Under the pieces are notes generated by a model. That model saw only the letters and a list, made by a program, of their open reading frames with translations, did not search any database and was not told the DNA's origin. Both the position numbers and the translations under genes were made by a program. Below, one piece after another: positions 7,241 through 14,580 of a stretch of DNA of 22,724 nt. Origin of the DNA: an uncultured Clostridia bacterium (GTDB lineage Bacteria > Bacillota > Clostridia > Oscillospirales > CAG-272); NCBI GenBank assembly GCA_946641795.1, contig CAMPBZ010000002.1, forward strand, positions 1-22,724. The letters are read 5' to 3'. The stretch's first letter is position 1, and every line of letters begins with the position of its first letter.

Positions 7241-7749
7241 ATCAAACAGCCGGCCTGAACAGCCGGCTGTTCTGCTTTTGCAAGCGTTTTTTCAAGGAAT
7301 TGGAAAAACGCTTTTTTTCGTTCGGGCGAAAGCGCGGCGTAAACCACGTAATTGCCGTATACCCGCACCTCGGTGTCTCGCAACTTGGGCGCCTCTTCGG
7401 GAAGATAGGATTGATAAAAGGCTTCGTTCTCCAAATAGCGGTCAAAAAGGGAATTTGCAACAAAGGTTGCCACCTGCCGCGGCTTTTCGCCGGTCGCTTT
7501 CCAAATGCCAATCTCGTCCAGATTGCTCCCGTTTGCCGAGTAGCAAACCGCAACTTCGGGCGCAAGTCCCGGCCGGTTTTCTTCGGGGAACGCCTCGGCG
7601 CCCTCGGTTTCCGGCTCCTCAATTTCCATCGCTTCGGCGCACTTTTTGCAAAGCTCCTCGGCCGAAAAATCGTTCCGGTAGGTTTGTGCGCCGCAGGAAG
7701 GAAAAAGCAAAAATAATATGGAAAGTACCGCAAAAATCAACTTTTTCAT
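7171..7749 (-). CDS. DUF4358 domain lipoprotein with an antisense-derived C-terminal tail
   Basis: A 192-residue predicted lipoprotein: hydrophobic signal MKKLIFAVLSILFLLFPSC with the lipid-modified Cys19 (lipobox FPSC, a slightly unusual -3 residue). The body matches DUF4358 proteins of Clostridia: DEIGIWKA, a FYQSYLPEEAPKLRDTEV stretch and YGNYVVYA. Function of the family is unknown; it is often near SGNH and MBOAT genes. The ATG at 7749 overlaps the stop of the upstream SGNH gene (ATGA), so translation is coupled. The recognisable domain ends near residue 158; the frame then runs through the hairpin at 7245-7271 and 70 bases into the antisense of the aminotransferase gene before its TAA at 7171-7173. 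That tail looks accidental, from loss of an earlier stop or a frame error. Gene call strong, C-terminus uncertain. Confidence 0.82.
   Translation of the reverse strand: MKKLIFAVLSILFLLFPSCGAQTYRNDFSAEELCKKCAEAMEIEEPETEGAEAFPEENRPGLAPEVAVCYSANGSNLDEIGIWKATGEKPRQVATFVANSLFDRYLENEAFYQSYLPEEAPKLRDTEVRVYGNYVVYAALSPERKKAFFQFLEKTLAKAEQPAVQAGCLIYFSNSFSTAAMRTQTVSTCIAW
7245..7271. terminator. Hairpin terminator, probably bidirectional
   Basis: A perfect 10-base-pair stem, AACAGCCGGC (7245-7254) with GCCGGCTGTT (7262-7271), and a 7-base loop. On the minus strand it is followed by TGATTTATTTTT, a good T-rich tail; on plus by CTGCTTTTG, weaker. It lies inside the lipoprotein reading frame. Confidence 0.75.
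7282..7318 (+). terminator. Second rho-independent terminator for the aminotransferase gene
   Basis: Stem AAGCGTTTTT (7282-7291) with AAAAACGCTT (7304-7313), 12-base loop, followed by a T-run to 7318. The exit on the minus strand is not T-rich, so it works for plus-strand transcripts only. It is embedded antisense in the lipoprotein gene (codons for FFQFLEKTLA). Confidence 0.75.
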
Positions 7750-8456
7750 AGGCGTAATTTCTCCGTATTTTCCGCAATATACCGTAAAACCGCGTCGTAT
7801 CCGGCGTTTGTCAGGTGGATCCCGTCGGCCGAGTACAACGGCTTCAAAAATCCGGTTTCGTCCCGGAGGAGCGCGGCGGTGTCCAAAACAGGAAGGTTCT
7901 CGCCGGCGCCCAGCTCCTGCAAGCGTCGGTTCAGCAACACGATCCACAAATTGACCTCTCCCGGCGGGGCCGAAAATTTCCAGTTTGTTTGGCGCTCTGC
8001 CACCGGGTAGATCGTTTGCAGGATCAGCAGGGTATCGGGCGAGGCCTGGCGAATGGTTTGGATCAGCTTTCGGTAAAGTTGCAAGTAGTTGTTTTCGTTT
8101 TGGTGGAACCCGGCAATCCCGTTGAGCCCGAACGAAAGGATCAAAATCGGCGGCGTTTTTTGCCGGATGGCTTCCAGAATGCTGATCTTTTCGGTCGTTC
8201 CGTCTTTCCGGATTGTTTGCGCCAGCGTACGGGAGGAAAGGGTCAACGTTCCCGAGTCGGGCGCCAGCACGTTGGTTTTTGCGTATTGCCCAAGCAATGT
8301 TCCGCGCCGGCGCAGGTGCGCCGTGGTGGACTCGCCCAAAAAGAAAACGCGGCTCCAATCCGTTTTGGTCGCTTCTTGCGCGCTTGTCGGAAGGGGAAGC
8401 GCAAAGAGGAGCGAAACAGCCAGAAAAAAACAGGCGGTTATCCGAAAAAGTTTCAT
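7746..8456 (-). CDS. Secreted SGNH/GDSL-type hydrolase
   Basis: A 236-residue exported esterase-like protein. The start at 8456 (ATG, with AGGGAG upstream on the minus strand) gives a clean Sec signal peptide, MKLFRIT..., with likely cleavage after LPTSA (residue 26); a start further upstream at 8513 would add a 19-residue polar stretch before the signal and is rejected. SGNH blocks: FLGESTT with Ser43 (Glu replaces the usual Asp of GDS), LSFGLNG (Gly and Asn), and DGIHLTNAGY with Asp211 and His214. By family it removes or transfers acyl groups on carbohydrates at the cell surface. It overlaps the DUF4358 lipoprotein gene by 4 bases. It may act with the MBOAT/DHHW pair about 5 kb away, but this is only an inference. 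No clear promoter was found for it. Confidence 0.87.
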   Translation of the reverse strand: MKLFRITACFFLAVSLLFALPLPTSAQEATKTDWSRVFFLGESTTAHLRRRGTLLGQYAKTNVLAPDSGTLTLSSRTLAQTIRKDGTTEKISILEAIRQKTPPILILSFGLNGIAGFHQNENNYLQLYRKLIQTIRQASPDTLLILQTIYPVAERQTNWKFSAPPGEVNLWIVLLNRRLQELGAGENLPVLDTAALLRDETGFLKPLYSADGIHLTNAGYDAVLRYIAENTEKLRL

Positions 8457-8567
8457 TCTTTCTCCCTTTGTTTGCTCGTTTTCATTCAGTATTTGCATTT
8501 TTGGGGCCTTCATTCTGGAAAATGTGCGGGAAATATGTATAAATCAGAAAAAATATTCATTTTTTGC

Positions 8568-8595
8568 TTGACAAAGTTGGTAAAATCAGTATAAT
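8568..8595 (+). promoter_or_regulatory. Promoter of the nusB-yebC operon
   Basis: Consensus TTGACA (8568-8573), a 16-base spacer and consensus TATAAT (8590-8595). It is 65 bases before the nusB ATG. Between 8457 and 8660 I see no gene; the stretch holds this promoter and the upstream region of the divergent SGNH gene. Confidence 0.88.
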
Positions 8596-8660
8596 AGATA
8601 TGAATTATATAGTGGAAACTCTTTCGGAAAAACCGGAAGACCATCGGAAAGGACCAGAAA

Positions 8661-9077
8661 ATGGCTCAAATTTCAAGACGCGAATCCAGAGAACGTGTTT
8701 TAGAACTGCTTTTTGAAACCGAATTTCATCAAGATACCGAGCCGGCGGAAATTTACCGCCTGGCAACGGAGACCCGCGAGATCGCCGTGGACGCTTATAT
8801 TCCGGAAGTCTATTTCGGCGTATTGGATCAAAAAAGCAAGATCGACGAGTATATTTCCAAATATTCCAAAGGGTGGGCGGTTGAACGGATCGCGCCCGTT
8901 ACCCGCAATATCCTGCGGCTTTCCGTTTTTGAAATGCTGAACCGGCAGGATATTCCGGTGCGCGTTTCGATCAACGAGGCGATCGAGCTTACCAAAAAGT
9001 ACGACGACGAAAAGGCAAAAGCCTTTGTCAACGGCATTTTGAACAGCGTGAAAAACGAGTTGGGAAACCGGGAATGA
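8661..9077 (+). CDS. nusB: Transcription antitermination factor NusB
   Basis: A 138-residue all-helical RNA-binding protein that with NusE (S10) binds boxA and supports antitermination of rRNA transcription. Signatures: SRRESRERVLELLFETEF at the N-terminus, and the C-terminal RNILRLSVFEML, the PVRVSINEAIELTKKY stretch and AFVNGILNSV. Length is normal. The start has GAAAGGA about 8 bases upstream. It is the first gene of the long operon and overlaps the next gene by ATGA. Confidence 0.96.
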   Translation: MAQISRRESRERVLELLFETEFHQDTEPAEIYRLATETREIAVDAYIPEVYFGVLDQKSKIDEYISKYSKGWAVERIAPVTRNILRLSVFEMLNRQDIPVRVSINEAIELTKKYDDEKAKAFVNGILNSVKNELGNRE

Positions 9078-10027
9078 ACGCGTGCTTTATCGGAATTGAT
9101 ACCAGCAACTATACCACCTCCTGCGCCGCCTGCGACGAAGAAGGCAACGTGTTTGCCAATGTTCGCGTTCCGTTGCCGGTTGCAAACGGGGAGCGCGGGC
9201 TGCGGCAGAGCGACGCCGTGTTTGCCCACGTGAAAAACCTGCCGCTTGCAATGGACGAATTGCGCGAGGCAATTTGCGGCAAGCGCGTGCTTGCCGTTGG
9301 CGTTTCGGAACGCCCGCGCCGGTGCGAAGGTTCCTATATGCCGTGTTTTCTTTCGGGCGTTGCGGCGGCAAAGTCGCTTGCGGCGCCGCTTGACGCGCCG
9401 GTTTACCGCTTTGCCCACCAGGAAGGGCATATCATGGCGGCGCTGTACTCGGCCGGGAAAACGGATTTTGCGGCGCGGGAGTTTTTGGCGTTCCACGTTT
9501 CCGGCGGGACGACAGAGGTGCTTCGCGTTCAGCCGGCGGAACCAGGCTTTTCGGTCTCGCTCCTCGGCGGAAGCGCCGATCTGCACGCCGGGCAGGCCAT
9601 TGACCGCATCGGCGTTCTGATGGGCTTGAAATTCCCCTGCGGCAGGGAGATGGAACAGCTTGCCGCAACCTGTTCGGGCAAAGTTCCGCCCGCGCGCGTC
9701 TCGGTCAAAGGCGCCGAGTGCCATCTTTCGGGCTTGGAAAATCTTGCCGCCGGTCTTTGGGCAAAAACCGGGGATCGGGCGCTTGTCAGCGCGTTTGTTT
9801 TTGAATTTTTAGCCAAAACGCTGGAAAAGATGACTGCCGGAGCCGAGGCGCTCTGCCCGGGTCTTCCCATCGTTTACGCCGGCGGCGTAATGAGCAATTC
9901 TTTCTTGCAATCCCGTTTGGGCAAGCGGAAGGAAAGCTATTTTGCGGCGCCGGAGTTTTCGGCCGATAACGCCGCGGGAATTGCCTTGCTTTGCAGAAAA
10001 ACCTATTTGAAGGAGCAGGCAAACTGA
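9074..10027 (+). CDS. TsaD/Gcp (Kae1)-like paralogue, peptidase M22 family
   Basis: A 317-residue ASKHA-fold protein related to TsaD, the enzyme of tRNA t6A synthesis, but divergent. It keeps the metal-binding pattern HQEGH (His115, His119) and the C-terminal SADNAAG Asp298, plus a YAGGVMSN motif. It departs from TsaD in the nucleotide loop, HVSGGTTEVL where TsaD has SGGHT, and is shorter than the usual about 340 residues. In Clostridia such a paralogue is typically found next to nusB/xseA while the true tsaD lies elsewhere with tsaB/tsaE, so I do not assign t6A synthesis. Function unknown. The start ATG overlaps the nusB stop by 4 bases. Confidence 0.85.
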   Translation: MNACFIGIDTSNYTTSCAACDEEGNVFANVRVPLPVANGERGLRQSDAVFAHVKNLPLAMDELREAICGKRVLAVGVSERPRRCEGSYMPCFLSGVAAAKSLAAPLDAPVYRFAHQEGHIMAALYSAGKTDFAAREFLAFHVSGGTTEVLRVQPAEPGFSVSLLGGSADLHAGQAIDRIGVLMGLKFPCGREMEQLAATCSGKVPPARVSVKGAECHLSGLENLAAGLWAKTGDRALVSAFVFEFLAKTLEKMTAGAEALCPGLPIVYAGGVMSNSFLQSRLGKRKESYFAAPEFSADNAAGIALLCRKTYLKEQAN

Positions 10028-10052
10028 TTTTTTCGGGAAAGGGGGAGATCGT

Positions 10053-11264
10053 ATGCGGATGGATCGGGAACCGCTTTCGGTTTATCAACTCAACGAATAT
10101 CTGCGGATGCGGATGGACGCGGACGAGCTGTTGTCGGGCGTTCTGGTACGCGGCGAGATCTCCAATTTTTCCGCGCCTCGCTCCGGGCATCTGTATTTTA
10201 CGCTCAAAGATCCCGAAGGGCAGATCCGCGCGGTAATGTTCCGCACGCAGGCAATGCGCCTTGCGTTTGTGCCGGAGGACGGGATGAAGGTCATCGTCAG
10301 CGGCCGCGTTTCGGTGTATTCCGCGGGCGGGCAATATCAAATATACGTCAACGAGATCCAGCCGGACGGCGCCGGCATTCTTGCCTTGCAGTTCGAGCAA
10401 CTGCGCCGCAGGTTGGAGGCCGAAGGGCTGTTTGATCCGGCGCACAAAAAGCCGATCCCCAAATTTCCGGCGCGCATCGGGGTCATCACCTCGCCGACCG
10501 GCGCGGCCATTCAGGATATCCGCAACATTCTTTCCCGCCGGTTCCCGTACGCGCAAATGATCCTGTATCCCGCAGCGGTGCAGGGGGAGGGCGCCGCCGG
10601 GCAGTTGGCTTCCGGCGTGCTGTTCTTCCAAAACTCCGGGCTTGCCGACGTCATCATCATCGGGCGGGGCGGCGGCTCCGCCGAGGATCTTTGGGCGTTT
10701 AACGACGAAGTCCTCGCCCGCGTGATTGCCGATTGCTCGGTTCCGATCATTTCGGCCGTGGGGCACGAGGTGGACTTTACCATTTGCGATTTTGTTGCCG
10801 ACCTGCGCGCACCAACGCCTTCCGCCGCGGCGGAATTAGCCGTTCCAGACGCGCGGGAGCTCAAACAGCTCTTTCTCGGCTATGCGGCCGGAATGGAGCG
10901 CCGCCTGCGCACAAAGCTGGAAGGGGAGCGGCGGTATTTGCACCAGCTTGCCTCCTCCCGCGCGCTGGCAAGACCGGAAACGCTGTTGGATCCGCTCCGG
11001 CTGCACGTTGCCGATCTGGAAAGGCGGCTTTCGCAAGCCTTGCAAATGCGCTTTACCAAACGGCGCGGCGATCTTGCGCGCATAGCCGCCAAACTGGAAG
11101 CAATGAACCCCTTGCACGTCCTTTCCCGCGGGTATGCAGAAGTGGAAAAAGACGGCGTTGTCGTTTCCTCGGCAAAGGAGTTGCACGCCGGAGATGCGCT
11201 TGCCGTGCGCTTTTCGGACGGTACAGCAAATGTTGTTGTCCAATCGATCGGTTCTGAACTTTAA
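10053..11264 (+). CDS. xseA: Exodeoxyribonuclease VII large subunit
   Basis: A 403-residue large subunit of exonuclease VII, which degrades single-stranded DNA from both ends in repair and recombination. Domain order: OB-fold DNA-binding domain (LSVYQLNEYL, then VRGEISNF and SGHLYFTLKD, about residues 8-105), catalytic domain with ARIGVITSPTGAA, GRGGGSAEDLW (from residue 204) and SAVGHEVDFTICD, then a long helical region that wraps with XseB. Length is slightly under the 440-460 of many homologues, mainly in the helical region. Strong ribosome site AAAGGGGGAG before the ATG. Confidence 0.96.
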   Translation: MRMDREPLSVYQLNEYLRMRMDADELLSGVLVRGEISNFSAPRSGHLYFTLKDPEGQIRAVMFRTQAMRLAFVPEDGMKVIVSGRVSVYSAGGQYQIYVNEIQPDGAGILALQFEQLRRRLEAEGLFDPAHKKPIPKFPARIGVITSPTGAAIQDIRNILSRRFPYAQMILYPAAVQGEGAAGQLASGVLFFQNSGLADVIIIGRGGGSAEDLWAFNDEVLARVIADCSVPIISAVGHEVDFTICDFVADLRAPTPSAAAELAVPDARELKQLFLGYAAGMERRLRTKLEGERRYLHQLASSRALARPETLLDPLRLHVADLERRLSQALQMRFTKRRGDLARIAAKLEAMNPLHVLSRGYAEVEKDGVVVSSAKELHAGDALAVRFSDGTANVVVQSIGSEL

Positions 11265-11284
11265 TTGTTCATAAGGAGAAAGCA

Positions 11285-11536
11285 ATGGCTGAAAAAAAGA
11301 AAAAAGCAGATTTTGAGGCGTCTTTGGAGCGGCTGGAAGAGATCGTTCGCCGCCTGGATGCCGGAAACGACGGCTTGGAAGCGTCCTTAAAGCTCTATGA
11401 AGAAGGGATCGGCCTGGTGCGCGAATGCACCGGGGCGCTGGACGCCGCCGAGCAAAAGGTGAAAATCCTTTCGGTACAGCCGGACGGTACCGCCGTTCTG
11501 AACGATATGGACGCCGCCGGGGAGGACGAGGAATGA
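11285..11536 (+). CDS. xseB: Exodeoxyribonuclease VII small subunit
   Basis: An 83-residue helical-hairpin protein that coats the stalk of XseA. Signatures: FEASLERLEEIVRRLDAGN and LEASLKLYEEGIGLVREC, followed by an acidic tail. Length fits. AAGGAG upstream of the ATG. The stop overlaps the ispA start (ATGA). Confidence 0.95.
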   Translation: MAEKKKKADFEASLERLEEIVRRLDAGNDGLEASLKLYEEGIGLVRECTGALDAAEQKVKILSVQPDGTAVLNDMDAAGEDEE

Positions 11537-12423
11537 CCGAGGAAGCCTTGCGCCTGATCCTGGATCGCAACGCCACGGTCACCGAGCATTTTTTGCGCGG
11601 CATTTATTCCGAGGACCCGGATTTGAAGGCGCTGCTCGAAGCCGAGCAATACAGCTTGTTTGCAGGAGGAAAACGCATTCGCCCAACGCTGGTTTTGGAG
11701 TTTTGCCGGATGGTCGGCGGAAATGAAACGGCCGCAATCCCGTTTGCCGGCGCCGTGGAAATGATCCATACCTATTCGCTCATCCACGACGATCTGCCCT
11801 GTATGGACAACGACGATTTGCGCCGGGGCAAGCCCACCAACCATAAAGTGTTCGGCGAGGCCGTTGCGCTTTTGGCCGGCGACGCACTCCTGACGGGAGC
11901 TTTTGAGGTCGCGGCCACCAATACCGCCGTCACACCCGAAATTGCCGCTATGGCAACCGCCTATCTTGCCGCCAACGCCGGGCGCTACGGAATGATCGGC
12001 GGGCAGGTGATGGATATAGAAGGCGAGCACCGCAAACTGTCGCCGGAGGAGCTTTTGAAACTGCATTCGCTCAAAACTGGGGCGCTGATCAACGCTTCCT
12101 GCGTTCTCGGCGCGCTTGCTGCCGGCATTTCGCCGGGCGACGCGGCAATGGAAAAGGTGATCCTGTACGCAGAAAAGATCGGTTTGGCTTTCCAAATTGT
12201 GGACGATATTCTGGATCAGACCGGAAACGAGCAATCGCTGGGTAAGAAAACGGGCGGAGACCTGGAACACGAAAAAAACACCTTCCTTTCCTTCTATTCG
12301 GTCGAGGAAGCGCAGTTCTATGCCGACCGTCTCACGGCGGAGGCCGTTGACGCCATTCGCTTTTTTGAAAACAACGAAATTTTGATCGCGCTTGCCAAAT
12401 GGCTTGCAACGAGAAAGAAATAA
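11533..12423 (+). CDS. ispA: Farnesyl/geranyl diphosphate synthase (polyprenyl synthetase)
   Basis: A 296-residue short-chain prenyl diphosphate synthase making farnesyl diphosphate (C15) from IPP and DMAPP. First Asp-rich motif DDLPCMDND (Asp86, 87, 92, 94) of the bacterial DDxxxxD form; second DDILD (Asp224-228). Also GGKRIRP and GQVMDIE. The start at 11533 is chosen from the ATGA overlap with xseB and a GGGAGG site upstream; the open frame extends further upstream but only through xseB in another frame. The product feeds undecaprenyl phosphate and quinone synthesis, linking it to the PAP2-like gene that follows. Confidence 0.95.
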   Translation: MTEEALRLILDRNATVTEHFLRGIYSEDPDLKALLEAEQYSLFAGGKRIRPTLVLEFCRMVGGNETAAIPFAGAVEMIHTYSLIHDDLPCMDNDDLRRGKPTNHKVFGEAVALLAGDALLTGAFEVAATNTAVTPEIAAMATAYLAANAGRYGMIGGQVMDIEGEHRKLSPEELLKLHSLKTGALINASCVLGALAAGISPGDAAMEKVILYAEKIGLAFQIVDDILDQTGNEQSLGKKTGGDLEHEKNTFLSFYSVEEAQFYADRLTAEAVDAIRFFENNEILIALAKWLATRKK

Positions 12424-12435
12424 AACGAGGAACAA

Positions 12436-12900
12436 ATGATGGATCTTTTCAAAAATTACTGGTTTTGGAGTACGCTTTCCGCCTGGGTGATCGCGCAAAC
12501 CATTAAAATCATCATTGGTTTGATCAAAAAGAAACGCCGGAGCCTGGTTACCATTCTGTGCGGCTCCGGGGGAATGCCCAGTGCCCATACGGCCGCGACC
12601 ATTTCGCTGACGACGGCGCTGATTATTACCGAGGGTTTGACTTCGCCACTCCCCATTATTTCGGGCCTTTTTGCGCTGGTGATTATGACCGACGCTACTG
12701 CCGTCCGCTTTGAATCCGAGCGTCACGCGCGCTTTTTGAACCGGATGGTAGAGGAGGAACGCGAGCCTGCGCCGGAGGACGGCAAGCTCTTCAAAACCTC
12801 GCTCGGGCATACCGTATCGCAGGTTGCGGTCGGCTTTGCCATCGGCGTTGCCTGCGCCATTCTGCTCTCGCTGCTTCCGTTTCCCGCGCTGGTAAAATGA
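12436..12900 (+). CDS. Divergent PAP2 family membrane protein (DUF212, YuiD-like)
   Basis: A 154-residue integral membrane protein with about three or four hydrophobic segments. It has the DUF212/divergent PAP2 signature: GGMPSAHTA near residue 48, TDATAVRFESERHA, and SLGHTVSQVAVG. These resemble the phosphatase motifs of PAP2 enzymes (PSAH and a later GHT). Activity is not established for the family; its place after ispA suggests an isoprenoid diphosphate or lipid phosphate as substrate, which is inference. The stop overlaps the tlyA start. Confidence 0.9.
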   Translation: MMDLFKNYWFWSTLSAWVIAQTIKIIIGLIKKKRRSLVTILCGSGGMPSAHTAATISLTTALIITEGLTSPLPIISGLFALVIMTDATAVRFESERHARFLNRMVEEEREPAPEDGKLFKTSLGHTVSQVAVGFAIGVACAILLSLLPFPALVK

Positions 12901-13685
12901 GGGCGGACGTCTATCTGGTTGAAAATGGATACGCGCCCAGCCGGGAACGCGCCAAAAAGTGGATCGAAAGCGGCGCCGTTCTTTGCAACGGCACGCCGGT
13001 GGAAAAGCCCTCGCAGGAGATTTTGCCGGGGGCGGAGATCACCGTGCTGGACGATATGCCCTACGTCGGGCGCGGCGGATTGAAGCTGGAAGCGGCGCTG
13101 GACGCGTTTCAAATTGACGTTTCCGGTCTTTCTGCTTTGGATATCGGCGCCTCTACCGGCGGCTTTACCGATTGTTTGCTGCAACGCGGCGCGGCAAACG
13201 TTTGCGCGGTGGACGCGGGGAGCGATCAGCTTGCAAAAAAACTGCGCGAGGATCCGCGCGTCAGATGTATGGAGCATTGCAACGCGCGCTACATGACCGC
13301 CGAAATGATCGGCGGGCGCGTCGGGCTGATCGTAATGGACGTTTCCTTCATTTCGGCAACCTATCTTATCCCGCTGTTTCCGGGCTTGCTCTTGCCGGGC
13401 GGGAAGGCGGTCTGCCTTGTCAAACCGCAATTCGAGGTCGGCCGGTCGGCCATCGGGAAAGGCGGCGTCGTCAAAGACCCCGCGGCGCATCAAGCGGCAA
13501 TCGAGCGGGTGTTGCAGGCGGGAAAGGCGGCGAGGCTTACGCCTTGCGGGCTGATCCCTTCGCCCATTTCGGGCGGCGACGGAAACCGCGAATTTTTACT
13601 TTGCTTTTCTACGGAGCCGGGCGCTCCCGCTGTTGACGAAGCCCGGATCCGTCAAGTGATACAACCCAACAAAGGGGGAAAATGA
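12897..13685 (+). CDS. tlyA: TlyA family rRNA (cytidine-2'-O)-methyltransferase
   Basis: A 262-residue protein with an N-terminal S4 RNA-binding domain (RADVYLVENGYAPSRERAKK, to about residue 60) and a C-terminal FtsJ-like SAM methyltransferase domain with DIGASTGGFTDCLLQ (82-96), a VMDVSFIS motif and VKPQFEVG. By family it 2'-O-methylates cytidines of 16S and/or 23S rRNA; older annotations call it hemolysin. ATG overlaps the PAP2-gene stop (ATGA). The weak upstream site fits translational coupling. Confidence 0.94.
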   Translation: MRADVYLVENGYAPSRERAKKWIESGAVLCNGTPVEKPSQEILPGAEITVLDDMPYVGRGGLKLEAALDAFQIDVSGLSALDIGASTGGFTDCLLQRGAANVCAVDAGSDQLAKKLREDPRVRCMEHCNARYMTAEMIGGRVGLIVMDVSFISATYLIPLFPGLLLPGGKAVCLVKPQFEVGRSAIGKGGVVKDPAAHQAAIERVLQAGKAARLTPCGLIPSPISGGDGNREFLLCFSTEPGAPAVDEARIRQVIQPNKGGK

Positions 13686-13686
13686 T

Positions 13687-14565
13687 ATGCGCAAATTTGC
13701 ATTGTTGACCAATTTCAATTTTTACGAGAAAGCGCAGGCGGCGCGGCAGGTTGCCGACAAGCTGGAAGAGGCTGGCGGCGAGATTTTGATTGCCGCATTC
13801 AATCGCGAAAAGCTGATCCGTTCGGGCGTGCACCGCGAAAGTTTCCGGTATCTGCCCATGGACGCGCTTTACGATGAGGCCGACGCCATCATCGTTCTGG
13901 GCGGCGACGGCTCCATTCTGGAAGCGGCGCGGCGGGCGTCAGTCAGCAACAAGCCTATTCTGGGCGTCAATCTCGGTCGGCTCGGCTTTATGGCGGAGCT
14001 GGATTTGAATGAGCTTTCCTACCTTTCGCGCCTGATCAACGACGATTTTTGGCTGGAAACGCGCGCAATGCTCCGCGTAGAACTGCTCTCGGAGCGCGGC
14101 GAGCCCCGCTCCTTCTGCCACGCGCTCAACGACGCCACCATTTCCAACGGTTCGGTCTCCCGCATTATTGATATGGCGCTTTCCGAGAACGGCGCGCCGG
14201 TTACCATCTACCGCGCCGACGGGTTGATCGTTGCAACGCCCACGGGCTCCACCGCCTATTCAATGTCGGCAGGCGGCGCCATTGTGGACCCGGCCGTTCC
14301 GGCGTTCTGCGTGACCCCTATTTGCCCGCATTCCTTTGCCGCGCGGCCGCTCATTTTCTCCGATCAATCCACGCTGGAAATCAAAAATATCTGCGCGCGC
14401 GAAAAAATGCTCTTTTTAACGGTGGACGGAAGGATGAACTTTGAAGTTTACCGCAACCAGGTTGTCCGGATCACCAAATCCGAACAGGTCACCAAATTGA
14501 TCCGCTTGAAGCCAAACGCTTTTTATCAAAAATTTTGCCGCAAAATGCGGGAAGCACACTTTTGA
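13687..14565 (+). CDS. nadK: NAD kinase
   Basis: A 292-residue ATP (or polyphosphate)-NAD kinase producing NADP. Signatures: VLGGDGSILEAAR (GGDG at 72-75, catalytic Asp74), NLGRLGFMAEL, HALNDATI, and PTGSTAYSMSAGG. Length is normal. AAAGGGGG lies upstream, and the tlyA stop is one base before this start. Confidence 0.96.
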   Translation: MRKFALLTNFNFYEKAQAARQVADKLEEAGGEILIAAFNREKLIRSGVHRESFRYLPMDALYDEADAIIVLGGDGSILEAARRASVSNKPILGVNLGRLGFMAELDLNELSYLSRLINDDFWLETRAMLRVELLSERGEPRSFCHALNDATISNGSVSRIIDMALSENGAPVTIYRADGLIVATPTGSTAYSMSAGGAIVDPAVPAFCVTPICPHSFAARPLIFSDQSTLEIKNICAREKMLFLTVDGRMNFEVYRNQVVRITKSEQVTKLIRLKPNAFYQKFCRKMREAHF

Positions 14566-14580
14566 AACGGAGAGAAAGAA

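Noticed and set aside
7242..7733. Alternative minus-strand frame ending exactly at the hairpin
   Set aside because: Its product is basic and motif-free, while the neighbouring frame has a lipoprotein signal and a clear DUF4358 domain; it matters only as evidence for a possible frame error near the 3' end.
11395..12810. A very long open frame (over 400 codons) on the minus strand opposite ispA and the PAP2 gene
   Set aside because: The plus strand holds clear ispA and PAP2 genes with ribosome sites; the antisense frame has no recognisable motif and is the stop-poor shadow expected from GC-rich codons.
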